Made by a program: the position numbers and the translations under genes
Shown: positions 1-5,340 of the stretch, in pieces
Layout of the letters: every line of letters starts with the position of its first letter
Position numbering within the stretch: position 1 is the first letter of the stretch
The notes under the pieces: model-generated
What the model was told of the DNA's origin: nothing
Databases searched by the model: none
What the model saw: only the letters and a program-made list of their open reading frames with translations
Assembly (NCBI GenBank): GCA_937902285.1
Contig: CALGTB010000095.1
Location: 1-6,674, forward strand
DNA length: 6,674 nt
Reading direction: 5' to 3'
Origin: an uncultured Actinomycetes bacterium
Lineage (GTDB): Bacteria > Actinomycetota > Actinomycetes > S36-B12

Positions 1-978
1 GAGGAAGAGGGTCGCTCCGTTGTGGGCCGCACCGGCCAGCTTCTGCCGGATGCCACCGATCGGGCCGACGGTGCCGTCGGGGGCGATGGTGCCGGTGCCG
101 GCGATGTACTCCCCCTGCGTGAGGTCCTCCGGGGTGAGCTTGTCGATGATGCCCGTGGCGAACATGAGGCCGGCGCTCGGGCCGCCGACGTCCTCCAGCG
201 TGAAGTCGATCGGGAAGTCGGCCTCGTAGAAGACCCCCACCCCGATGCCGATCACGGGGACGGACGGGTCGTCCGGGTTGGCGGCCGACGTGACCTGGAC
301 GTCCTGCTCGGTGCCGTCCCGCTCGATGGTGAACGTGAACGTCGTGCCGATCGGCTTGCTGCGGATGGCCTCGGACACCTGGGCCGGATCGTCGATGACG
401 ACTCCGTCGACCTTGAGGATCTCGTCGGTCGGCTCGAGCACGCCCTCGGACGGCGAGTCGCTGTAGACCGTCGTGACGACGATCGAGCTGTTGACCGGCC
501 GGTCGAGGTAGGTGAGTGCAGCAGCGATGGCGTCGGACTGCGACGTGCTGAAGGAGACCGCCTGCCGGCGCTGGACGTCCTCGCCCGTCTCGTCGTCGGG
601 GAAGATCAGCTCGCGCGGCACCACGGCGTCGTTCGGATCGAGCCAGGATGCGATCGCATCGACGAAGGTGAGCCCGCCACGGGGGCCGCCCGACTCGAGG
701 ACGGTGACCATGTCGAGGTTGCCGGTGGTGGGGAACGTCTCGGTGCCGGAGATCTGGATGACGTCCTTGCCGTCGACCTGGCCGATGACGTTGAAGGTCG
801 GGCCGGGCGCCAGCTTCACGAAGGGCACCGGCAGGAGCAGCGCCACGCCCAGCAGCACCAGGGTGGTGCCTGCGGCCACGATGAGCATCCAGCCACGGCG
901 GGTCGGATGGGTCAGCGCGTGCCAGTAGCCCGTGGGCGCCTGCTGGTCGGGCTCGGCGCCCTCGAGGGGCTCGGTCAT
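1..978 (-). CDS. YlbL-family PDZ / Lon-like (S16) membrane protease, partial at C-terminus
   Basis: Predicted membrane-anchored serine protease with its active site outside the membrane, of the YlbL/Rv3194c type. The reading frame is open through the left edge, so 326 residues are visible and the C-terminus is missing. A short N-terminal tail precedes one membrane segment at about residues 29-50. A PDZ-like region follows at about 147-235 (YSDSPSEGVLEPTDEILKV and on), then a Lon-type proteolytic domain. GGPSAG places the catalytic serine at S268, and PIGGIRQK places the catalytic lysine at K313. The Ser-Lys spacing of 45 is close to the 43 of E. coli Lon (S679/K722). Unlike Lon it has no ATPase domain. 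The ATG at 978-976 has GAAGGA 9 nt upstream (988-993) and overlaps the stop of the upstream small gene as ATGA, so the two are probably translationally coupled. Family assignment is firm; the substrate is unknown. Confidence 0.93.
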   Translation of the reverse strand, partial: MTEPLEGAEPDQQAPTGYWHALTHPTRRGWMLIVAAGTTLVLLGVALLLPVPFVKLAPGPTFNVIGQVDGKDVIQISGTETFPTTGNLDMVTVLESGGPRGGLTFVDAIASWLDPNDAVVPRELIFPDDETGEDVQRRQAVSFSTSQSDAIAAALTYLDRPVNSSIVVTTVYSDSPSEGVLEPTDEILKVDGVVIDDPAQVSEAIRSKPIGTTFTFTIERDGTEQDVQVTSAANPDDPSVPVIGIGVGVFYEADFPIDFTLEDVGGPSAGLMFATGIIDKLTPEDLTQGEYIAGTGTIAPDGTVGPIGGIRQKLAGAAHNGATLFL

Positions 979-1175
979 GCGTCGCCGTCCTTCGGCTCCT
1001 TGGGCAGCTCGCCCAGGTCGGGCAGCGGGCGCTCCATGGCCTCCTGCATGCGCCGCAGGCTGGTCATGGCGTCCTCGGCGCTGGTCGGCTTGCTCGGCCG
1101 GCTGCGCAGCATGACGAAGAGGACGGCCAGGACGGTGGCACCGATCGGGATGAGCCACCAGGCCAACGCAGACAC
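975..1175 (-). CDS. 66-aa single-pass membrane protein, first gene of the YlbL operon
   Basis: I do not recognise a named family. The protein is 66 aa with one hydrophobic segment at about residues 2-23 (SALAWWLIPIGATVLAVLF), a basic stretch RSRPSKP, a short charged helix-prone stretch (AEDAMTSLRRMQEAMERP) and an acidic/Lys tail. It is predicted to sit in the membrane with its tail in the cytoplasm. I chose the GTG at 1175-1173 because AGGGAG (1182-1187) lies exactly 6 nt upstream. A GTG nine codons further out (1202-1200) would place that Shine-Dalgarno inside the coding region. The stop overlaps the start of the protease gene (ATGA), so it is coupled to it and may be an accessory or stabilising subunit; that role is inference from position only. 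Confidence 0.75.
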   Translation of the reverse strand: MSALAWWLIPIGATVLAVLFVMLRSRPSKPTSAEDAMTSLRRMQEAMERPLPDLGELPKEPKDGDA

Positions 1176-1251
1176 GACTGACTCCCTCGGAAGGACATGC
1201 ACGGTTCGACGGGCCTGACGTGGGCCCGGTTCCGGTCAAGGCTACGCGCCG

Positions 1252-1293
1252 TCATCCGGCGGAAATGGGACGGACCCCCGGGTCTCTCCGCAT
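1252..1293 (-). CDS. Possible 13-codon leader peptide in the YlbL-operon leader
   Basis: The ATG at 1293-1291 opens a 13-codon frame (MRRDPGVRPISAG) ending in TGA at 1254-1252. A purine run AGGGGAAGG ends 6 nt before the ATG, a good Shine-Dalgarno placement. That run is the apical loop of the leader hairpin, with its last G in the inner stem. Codons 4-8 form the downstream arm of the outer 11-bp stem, so ribosomes on this frame would open the hairpin. The peptide has three Arg and two Pro in 13 residues. A frame this short can occur by chance and there is no homology evidence; the call rests on the ribosome site and the overlap with the hairpin. Confidence 0.3.
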   Translation of the reverse strand: MRRDPGVRPISAG

Positions 1294-1337
1294 CGTTCGC
1301 CTTCCCCTTGCGAACGCGCGTGTTATCCCGGGGGTCC
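1272..1337 (-). ncRNA. Nested hairpin at the 5' end of the YlbL-operon leader
   Basis: A perfect 11-bp inverted repeat (1272-1282 with 1327-1337; GGACCCCCGGG and its complement) encloses a second perfect 7-bp stem (1294-1300 with 1310-1316; CGTTCGC/GCGAACG). Read as leader RNA from the promoter at 1348-1377, it gives an outer stem and an internal loop (AUAACA opposite GAGAGA). A 3-bp CGC/GCG stem may follow, then the inner stem capped by the purine loop AAGGGGAAG. The predicted transcript starts about 3 nt before the outer stem. It could protect the 5' end, attenuate, or act as a cis-regulatory RNA. I do not recognise a known riboswitch class. It is unlikely to be a terminator of the Nudix gene, being about 240 nt past that stop and downstream of a new promoter. 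Confidence 0.55.
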
Positions 1338-1347
1338 AACGGGCATG

Positions 1348-1377
1348 AACCTAGGCAGTGGCTGTTCGGAGAGTCAA
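1348..1377 (-). promoter_or_regulatory. Sigma70-type promoter for the YlbL operon
   Basis: On the minus strand TTGACT (1372-1377) and TAGGTT (1348-1353) are separated by 18 nt. TTGACT matches 5 of 6 bases of the TTGACA consensus, and TAGGTT fits the TAnnnT form common at actinobacterial -10 boxes. Transcription would start near 1340-1341. That gives a leader of about 165 nt before the GTG at 1175, beginning 3-4 nt before the large hairpin at 1272-1337. A weaker alternative -10 (TAGCCT, minus strand, 1239-1244) without a recognisable -35 could give a shorter leader that skips the hairpin. Confidence 0.6.
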
Positions 1378-1406
1378 TGCGAACGCGCCAATCCGTTCAC
1401 CCGCCC

Positions 1407-1547
1407 TGTGGACATGGTGTGGGTGGGCTGGGGACGCACCAGCGTGTCGCTGTGGACGGCAGGTGCATAGAGCTGTGCATGAACCTGAGGATGACGACAG
1501 GAAACCGGCTCTGAGCAGCGCAAACGCCGTACCCAGCCTGTGGACGG
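1407..1547 (+). repeat. Three same-strand TGTGGAC sites (DnaA-box-like)
   Basis: TGTGGACAT (1407-1415), TGTGGACGG (1451-1459) and TGTGGACGG (1539-1547) begin 44 and 88 bp apart. The complement carries TCCACA, the conserved half of the DnaA box; the high-GC actinobacterial form is TTGTCCACA. The first site differs from that form at one position, the other two at the first two positions. The extended match CTGTGGACGG is shared by the second and third sites. They could bind DnaA or an unrelated regulator. Confidence 0.35.
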
Positions 1548-1564
1548 AAAATAGTTTGCGTCCG

Positions 1565-1580
1565 TTACCGGGTGTTTACC
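1565..1580 (-). promoter_or_regulatory. TTACC-N6-TTACC direct repeat at the Nudix stop
   Basis: TTACC at 1565-1569 and 1576-1580 are exactly 11 bp apart, which on the minus strand reads CGGTAAACACCCGGTAA. Direct repeats with 11-bp phasing are the usual binding form of OmpR/PhoP/MtrA-type response regulators. The right copy overlaps the TAA stop of the Nudix gene, so part of it is constrained by coding. On the minus strand TATTTT follows 11 nt past the repeat and could be a -10 box without a -35. The same arrangement recurs at 5808-5823. Confidence 0.3.
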
Positions 1581-2160
1581 GACCGTCGGCCTCGGCGGCC
1601 CGCAGCAGCGAGCGCATCGACGCGTCCAGGTCGTCCGGCAGGTCGTCGAGCGCGAACCAGCGCAGGTCGTCCGACTCGTCGCTCATCACCGGCAGCGAGC
1701 CGTCGGGCACGGTGGCCACGTACTGGACGTCGAGATGCTCGCTCATCTCGCCGCGGCAGCTCACCGGATGCCGGTCGAGGTGCACGGGGCCTGCCGACAT
1801 CGTGACCTCGACGATGCCGCCCTCCTCGACGCTCTCACGGATCGCTGAGCCGCGAAGCGAGGCATCGCCAGGCTCGCAGTGCCCGCCCAGCTGCAGCCAC
1901 CGGCCCACCTTGGGGTGGAGCGTGAGCAGGACGTGGCGGCGTGACTCGTCGAGCACGAGGGCGCTCGCGGTGAGGTGGCCCACCCGGCAGTCGCGGGACA
2001 TCGCGTCGGGGTGGGCATCCAGGAAGTCGAGGTACTGGCCTCGCAGGCCCTCCTGACGCGCGTCGGCGGGAGCCCAGGCGGTGAGGACGGCACGGGCATC
2101 GCGGTGCAGCGCCTCGAAGTCCGGGTGCAGCGCCGGGTCGGGGGCCGGAGCGCCGCTCAC
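1576..2160 (-). CDS. Nudix hydrolase
   Basis: A 194-aa cytosolic hydrolase of a nucleoside-diphosphate-linked or related phosphoanhydride compound; the substrate cannot be told from sequence. The Nudix box lies at residues 92-116 (GGHCEPGD, then RESVEEGGI). Metal-binding glutamates are E109, E112 and E113. It is a variant box: aspartate (D99) replaces the usual first glutamate, one extra residue precedes RE, and S110 sits where a hydrophobic residue is normal. The GGHCEPGD form recurs in a recognised Nudix subgroup, so this does not imply inactivity. The start is GTG at 2160-2158, overlapping the TGA of the metalloprotease gene (GTGA). The frame is open further upstream, but that extension lies inside the metalloprotease gene and is Arg/Pro-rich out-of-frame sequence. 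The gene is almost certainly co-transcribed with the metalloprotease. It is full length. Confidence 0.9.
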   Translation of the reverse strand: MSGAPAPDPALHPDFEALHRDARAVLTAWAPADARQEGLRGQYLDFLDAHPDAMSRDCRVGHLTASALVLDESRRHVLLTLHPKVGRWLQLGGHCEPGDASLRGSAIRESVEEGGIVEVTMSAGPVHLDRHPVSCRGEMSEHLDVQYVATVPDGSLPVMSDESDDLRWFALDDLPDDLDASMRSLLRAAEADGR

Positions 2161-3524
2161 TGCTCGTCTAGGCCGAAGTCGAGCTCGGTCGCGCTCGACT
2201 CGATGAAGCCCAGCGGGTCGGCGAGGTCGTCGGGCGCCGGAAGCAGGTCGGGGTGCGCCCACAGGGCGTCGCGCGCCTCGGCCCCGCGGCCCGCTCGCAC
2301 GACGGCGAACAGGGTCGCCGCCTCACGGGCCAGCTTCGGGCGCAGCTCCATGCCCACGAGGGTGGCGAAGGTCTTCTCCGCGGGGCCTCCGGCGGCACGG
2401 CGGCGGCGCATGGTCTCGCGCAGCTGAACGGCGGAGGGCAGGCGGTCGGCGATGGCAGTGTCGACGACGTCGTCGACCCACCCCTCCACGAGCGCGAGAA
2501 GGGTCTCCAGGCGGGCGATGGCGGCGCGCTGCTCCTCGGTGTCCTCCGGCGTGAGCACGCCGCTGCTGAGCACCTCCTGGAGCGCCTCCGGGTTCGTCAC
2601 GTCGACGCCGCCCATGGCCTCCGCCAGCCGCGACTGGTCGACACGCATGCCGCGGGCGTACTCCTCGACGGCTCCGATCATGCGCGGGCGCAGCCACGCG
2701 ACATGGGCGAACAGCCGCTGGTGCGCCGACTCGCGCAGTGCGAGATAGAGGCGCGCGTCGTCGAGGGACAGGCCGAGGCCGGAGGCGAAGGCGTCGACGT
2801 TGCGGGGCAGCAGCGCCGGGCGTGCGTCGGAGGTCAGCGGGATCCCGATGTCGGAGGCGCTCACGACGTCCGATGCCAGGCCGGCGAGGGCCTGGCCGAC
2901 CTGCATGCTGAACGCGGCGGCACCCAGCTGCTGGACCATGCCCAGCATGGGGGCGATCATCTGGGCCATCTCCGGCGGGATGCCGTCGGGGAACATGCCG
3001 CGGAACTGGTCGGGAAGGTTGTCGTTCAAAGCGGCGAGGTCGACATCGGTGCCGGCCGTGCCCTGGCCGACGGCGTTGGCCATCTGCTCGGCGATCGGCG
3101 TGATGACCACGCGCCACGCCGGCATGGTGGCCTCGAGCCACTCCGAGCGGCTCCAGGCGACCGGCGCTGCGGTGGTGGCGGGGAACGTGACGGCCGGGTC
3201 GAGCCAGACGTCGGCGAGGCGGATCGCCTCGGTGACGGCGCGTGAGTCCGCATCCGAGACCGACGGGTCGCCCGCCTGCACGAGGGCCTTGCGCGCGACG
3301 TCGGTGACCATCGCCCAGTTCACCGGGCCGCCGGCGTCCGGGCCGGACTGGCCGCTCTGCAGCATGGCGCCGAGCTGCTGGAGGGCCGCGCCGAGGGAGT
3401 TCATGTCGAAGCCGCCCGCGCCGCCGGCGCCGAAGCCGAAGCCCGGACCGCCCGGTCCTGAGCCGCCCGGCTCGTCGGGGCCGCCGCCGCTGGTGCCGAA
3501 GCCGAAGGGGATGTCACCGCTCAT
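2157..3524 (-). CDS. Zincin-like metalloprotease, DUF2342 family
   Basis: A 455-aa cytosolic protein of the actinobacterial DUF2342 / zincin-like putative hydrolase family (mycobacterial relative Rv3195). Residues 1-40 are a Gly/Phe/Pro-rich tail (GFGTSGGGPDEPGG and on), typical of the family; the rest is mostly helical. The family-typical core is RESAHQRLFAHVAWLRPRM, with E265, H268 and H274, followed by EEYARGM. A second conserved block is LLALVEGWVDDVVD, with E347. I find no HEXXH, so the zincin assignment rests on family membership and proteolytic activity is not shown by the sequence. The start is ATG 3524, which lacks a Shine-Dalgarno; a TACCGT -10-like box 6 nt upstream suggests a leaderless message. 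The downstream Nudix gene overlaps by 4 nt. The family is sure, the function is not. Confidence 0.87.
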   Translation of the reverse strand: MSGDIPFGFGTSGGGPDEPGGSGPGGPGFGFGAGGAGGFDMNSLGAALQQLGAMLQSGQSGPDAGGPVNWAMVTDVARKALVQAGDPSVSDADSRAVTEAIRLADVWLDPAVTFPATTAAPVAWSRSEWLEATMPAWRVVITPIAEQMANAVGQGTAGTDVDLAALNDNLPDQFRGMFPDGIPPEMAQMIAPMLGMVQQLGAAAFSMQVGQALAGLASDVVSASDIGIPLTSDARPALLPRNVDAFASGLGLSLDDARLYLALRESAHQRLFAHVAWLRPRMIGAVEEYARGMRVDQSRLAEAMGGVDVTNPEALQEVLSSGVLTPEDTEEQRAAIARLETLLALVEGWVDDVVDTAIADRLPSAVQLRETMRRRRAAGGPAEKTFATLVGMELRPKLAREAATLFAVVRAGRGAEARDALWAHPDLLPAPDDLADPLGFIESSATELDFGLDEQ

Positions 3525-3536
3525 GCGTCAACGGTA
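3525..3536 (-). promoter_or_regulatory. Candidate -10 box for a leaderless metalloprotease mRNA
   Basis: On the minus strand the start codon is preceded by TACCGTTGACGC. TACCGT (3531-3536) fits the TAnnnT form, and the 6 nt that follow put the first base of ATG at about +1. There is no Shine-Dalgarno-like purine run in the 20 nt before the ATG, and no good -35 at 16-18 nt. Leaderless genes are common in actinobacteria. TGTGGATCA (3547-3555, plus strand) lies between the -35 and -10 positions. Confidence 0.4.
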
Positions 3537-3621
3537 TACGGGGTTCTGTGGATCACGGACCGCTGCGTGTTCGCCCTCAGCATGAGGCGTCCGCCGGACC
3601 CTGCGGCGTATGCCGGAACGA

Positions 3622-3657
3622 GACGAGGCGGGGACCCTTCCGGGTCCCCGCCTCGTC
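3622..3657 (-). terminator. Perfect 16-bp hairpin terminator after the DUF5679 gene
   Basis: A 16-bp stem without mismatch (3622-3637 with 3642-3657; GACGAGGCGGGGACCC and its complement) closes a 4-nt loop (TTCC on the plus strand). It begins 30 nt past the stop of the zinc-ribbon gene. No T run follows on either strand, the U-less form common in high-GC actinobacteria. It separates that gene from the metalloprotease promoter. Confidence 0.8.
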
Positions 3658-3687
3658 ATGCGCCGTTGGGCGCGTGAGTGCGTGTGG

Positions 3688-3843
3688 TTACGCCTTGCCG
3701 AGGATGCGCGTCACCTTGGTGCCGCAGACCGGGCAGATGCCCTTGGCGAAGCGGCGGCCGTTCGTCTCCTCGACGTGGCCGGTGAACTCCCGCTTCTCCT
3801 TGCACTTCACGCAGTACGCCTCGCCGGTGTAGCTCTCGGCCAT
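3688..3843 (-). CDS. DUF5679-type small zinc-ribbon protein
   Basis: A 51-aa protein beginning MAESYTGEAYCVKCKEKREF and ending in CPVCGTKVTRILGKA. Two CxxC knuckles (C11/C14 and C37/C40) are 22 residues apart and should bind one zinc. Lys and Arg are abundant (13 of 51), which would suit nucleic-acid or ribosome contact; that is inference. ATG 3843-3841 has a strong GGAGGG site (3848-3853) 4 nt upstream, and TAA at 3690-3688 is followed by the perfect hairpin at 3622-3657. So it is a complete single-gene unit despite its small size. DUF5679 proteins of this size are widespread in actinobacteria with no assigned role. Confidence 0.9.
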   Translation of the reverse strand: MAESYTGEAYCVKCKEKREFTGHVEETNGRRFAKGICPVCGTKVTRILGKA

Positions 3844-3928
3844 TGGGCCCTCCAATTGCTCAGATCAGAACCGCGTGGCCGCGGCCGGCGGCTGGTGCCG
3901 CCTCGGGGGTCTCCCCTTGGTCGCCTCC

Positions 3929-3934
3929 ACCCTA
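3929..3934 (-). promoter_or_regulatory. Candidate -10 box for the DUF5679 gene
   Basis: TAGGGT on the minus strand fits the common actinobacterial -10 form and would give a leader of about 80 nt. I see no matching -35 at 16-18 nt, so this is tentative. Confidence 0.3.
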
Positions 3935-3997
3935 GGGCAGCGTTCCCGCTACGAGGCCCTCACGACACCCGACCCGCCGTGAGAGAACGCCCATTCC

Positions 3998-4006
3998 TGT
4001 GGATAA
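3998..4006 (-). promoter_or_regulatory. Perfect DnaA box upstream of the M20 peptidase gene
   Basis: TTATCCACA on the minus strand (TGTGGATAA on the plus strand) matches the DnaA R-box consensus exactly. It lies in the divergent gap between the zinc-ribbon and M20 genes, 65 nt before the GTG start of the latter, in a locally AT-rich patch (about 3998-4030). The same bases run into ATAACT/TAACTT (4003-4009), which could instead be a -10 box for the M20 gene; the two readings overlap. Confidence 0.45.
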
Positions 4007-4071
4007 CTTACGGCATTTCAGACATTACGGACGCGCTGGCGGCGCGGCTCGCGGGACGACAGGATGCGCGA

Positions 4072-5340
4072 GTGACCGACGCCACCCCGCACCACGTCCC
4101 CCGGATCGACGAGGACGCCCTGCTCGCCGACCTCACCGAGCTGCTCCTGTTCCCTTCGATGGGCGGCACGAGGGCCGAGGTCGAGGTGCAGGAGCACCTC
4201 GCACGCCGCTGGCGGGACGAGGGCCTGGCGGTCGACCAGTGGGACATCGACGTCGAGGGACTGGAGCGCGACAGCGACTTCCCCGGCATGGAGGTGACGC
4301 GTGCGGCCGCCGTCGGCGTGACCGCCACCCTCGCCGGCGACGGCACGGGGCCCACCCTGCTGCTCAACGGGCACACCGACGTCGTGCCCCCCGGCGACCC
4401 CGATGCCTGGAGCGGGGACCCCTTCGTCCCGCGCACGCTCGAGGTCGAGGGCCGCGAGAGCCTGGTCGCCCGCGGGTCGTGCGACATGAAGGCCGGCGTC
4501 GCGGCGATGTGGGCGGCGGTGCGGGCCGTCCGATCGTCGGGCATCGCCCTCAAGGGCGATGTCGTGCTCGCGTCCGTCTGCGGCGAGGAGGACGGCGGCC
4601 TCGGCACGTTCGCCCTCCTGCGGCACGGCGTCACCGCCGACCTGTGCGTCATCCCCGAGCCGACGAGCCTCGACATCATGCCCGCGAACGGCGGGGCGCT
4701 GACCTTCCGGCTCACCGTGCGCGGCCTGGCCACGCACGCGTCGCGTCGCACCGAGGGCGTGAGCGCGATCGAGAAGCTCATCCCCGTCATGGCAGCACTG
4801 GCCGACCTCGAGGCGCGCCGCAATGCGGTGGTCGATCCGCTGATGGAGCGCTGGGCCCTCGCCTATCCCCTCTCGATCGGCGTCGTGCACGCCGGCGACT
4901 GGGCGTCCACGGTCCCCGACCTCCTCGTGGCGGAGGGCCGGCTCGGCGTCGCCCTCGGCGAGTCGATGGCCGACGCCCGCGCCGCCCTGGAGTCGGCCGT
5001 GGCCGCCGCATGTGCGAAGGATCCGTGGCTGTCCGGCCATCCGGTCGAGGTCACGTGGTGGGGCGGGCAGTTCGCCTCGGGCCTGACCCCTGCCGGCTCG
5101 TCCGTCATCACCGAGACGGCGCGCGCCCACTCGGCCGTGCTCGACTCGGTTCCCGACGTCTACGGCGGGCCGTACGGCTCCGACCTGCGGCTGCTCATGG
5201 GCCTGGGCGGGATCCCGACGGTGCAGTACGGGCCGGGCGACGCACGGGCGGCCCATGCGCCCGACGAGTGGGTGGCCATCGACGAGGTCGTCGACTGTGC
5301 CCGGGTGCTGACGCGACTCATCATCGACGTCTGCGGGTGA
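4072..5340 (+). CDS. M20-family metallopeptidase / deacylase (ArgE/DapE/ACY1 type)
   Basis: A 422-aa cytosolic dizinc amidohydrolase that cleaves an N-acyl or peptide bond on an amino-acid-like substrate. All core residues are present: H101 and D103 in GHTDVV, bridging D138 in GSCDMKAG, catalytic base E172 and ligand E173 in CGEEDGG, E196 in PEPT, and H395 in AAHAPDEWV. H222 in GLATHAS matches the lid-domain histidine that reaches the active site across the dimer. The length suits a two-domain M20 enzyme. GTG 4072 was chosen because AGGA (4061-4064) lies 7 nt upstream and homology-like sequence starts soon after. The frame stays open back to about 3610, but that part runs through the divergent zinc-ribbon gene. 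Context gives no arginine or lysine pathway genes, so naming it ArgE or DapE is not supported. Its last codons overlap a 20-bp tandem repeat. Confidence 0.92.
   Translation: MTDATPHHVPRIDEDALLADLTELLLFPSMGGTRAEVEVQEHLARRWRDEGLAVDQWDIDVEGLERDSDFPGMEVTRAAAVGVTATLAGDGTGPTLLLNGHTDVVPPGDPDAWSGDPFVPRTLEVEGRESLVARGSCDMKAGVAAMWAAVRAVRSSGIALKGDVVLASVCGEEDGGLGTFALLRHGVTADLCVIPEPTSLDIMPANGGALTFRLTVRGLATHASRRTEGVSAIEKLIPVMAALADLEARRNAVVDPLMERWALAYPLSIGVVHAGDWASTVPDLLVAEGRLGVALGESMADARAALESAVAAACAKDPWLSGHPVEVTWWGGQFASGLTPAGSSVITETARAHSAVLDSVPDVYGGPYGSDLRLLMGLGGIPTVQYGPGDARAAHAPDEWVAIDEVVDCARVLTRLIIDVCG

Larger units (their letters stand above)
1176..1575. other. 400-bp non-coding regulatory stretch
   Basis: No convincing protein gene of normal size on either strand: the reading frames here lack domain-like composition, good ribosome sites or conserved motifs. 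The stretch holds the leader and promoter of the small-membrane-protein/YlbL operon in its left half (1176-1377). Its right half (about 1400-1580) holds repeated TGTGGAC sites and a TTACC direct repeat. The far right (about 1540-1580) is richer in A/T than its surroundings. I see no strong terminator for the Nudix gene that ends at 1576, only a 5-bp GGACG/CGTCC stem (1543-1547 with 1559-1563). Confidence 0.6.

Noticed and set aside
22..1218. Long plus-strand open frame of 398 codons
   Set aside because: It lies antisense to the YlbL-type protease and its small partner, is Arg/Asp/Gly-rich with no domain sense, and is the usual high-GC shadow.
1396..1479. 27-codon minus-strand frame (MHSSMHLPSTATRWCVPSPP and on)
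   Set aside because: No ribosome site and Pro/Ser/Thr-rich chance composition; it overlaps the TGTGGAC sites.
1197..1514. 105-codon plus-strand frame in the non-coding stretch
   Set aside because: No ribosome site, no hydrophobic or motif pattern, and it crosses the leader hairpin and promoter read on the other strand.
1380..1580. Chromosomal origin of replication
   Set aside because: Only three imperfect DnaA-like sites, no strongly AT-rich unwinding region, and none of dnaA, dnaN, rpmH or parAB nearby.
2253..3245. Long plus-strand open frame antisense to the metalloprotease
   Set aside because: Composition is His/Arg/Gly-rich nonsense; the minus-strand frame carries the recognisable family and good gene junctions.
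3877..3886. GGCCGCGGCC palindrome
   Set aside because: A 10-bp G/C palindrome is expected by chance in DNA this GC-rich and has no placement that suggests a function.
3610..4071. Upstream extension of the M20 reading frame
   Set aside because: It runs antisense through the zinc-ribbon gene and its terminator; AGGA before GTG 4072 and the start of family-like sequence fix the start.
4018..5256. Long minus-strand open frame opposite the M20 gene
   Set aside because: The plus-strand frame holds every M20 metal and catalytic residue; the antisense frame has no motif.
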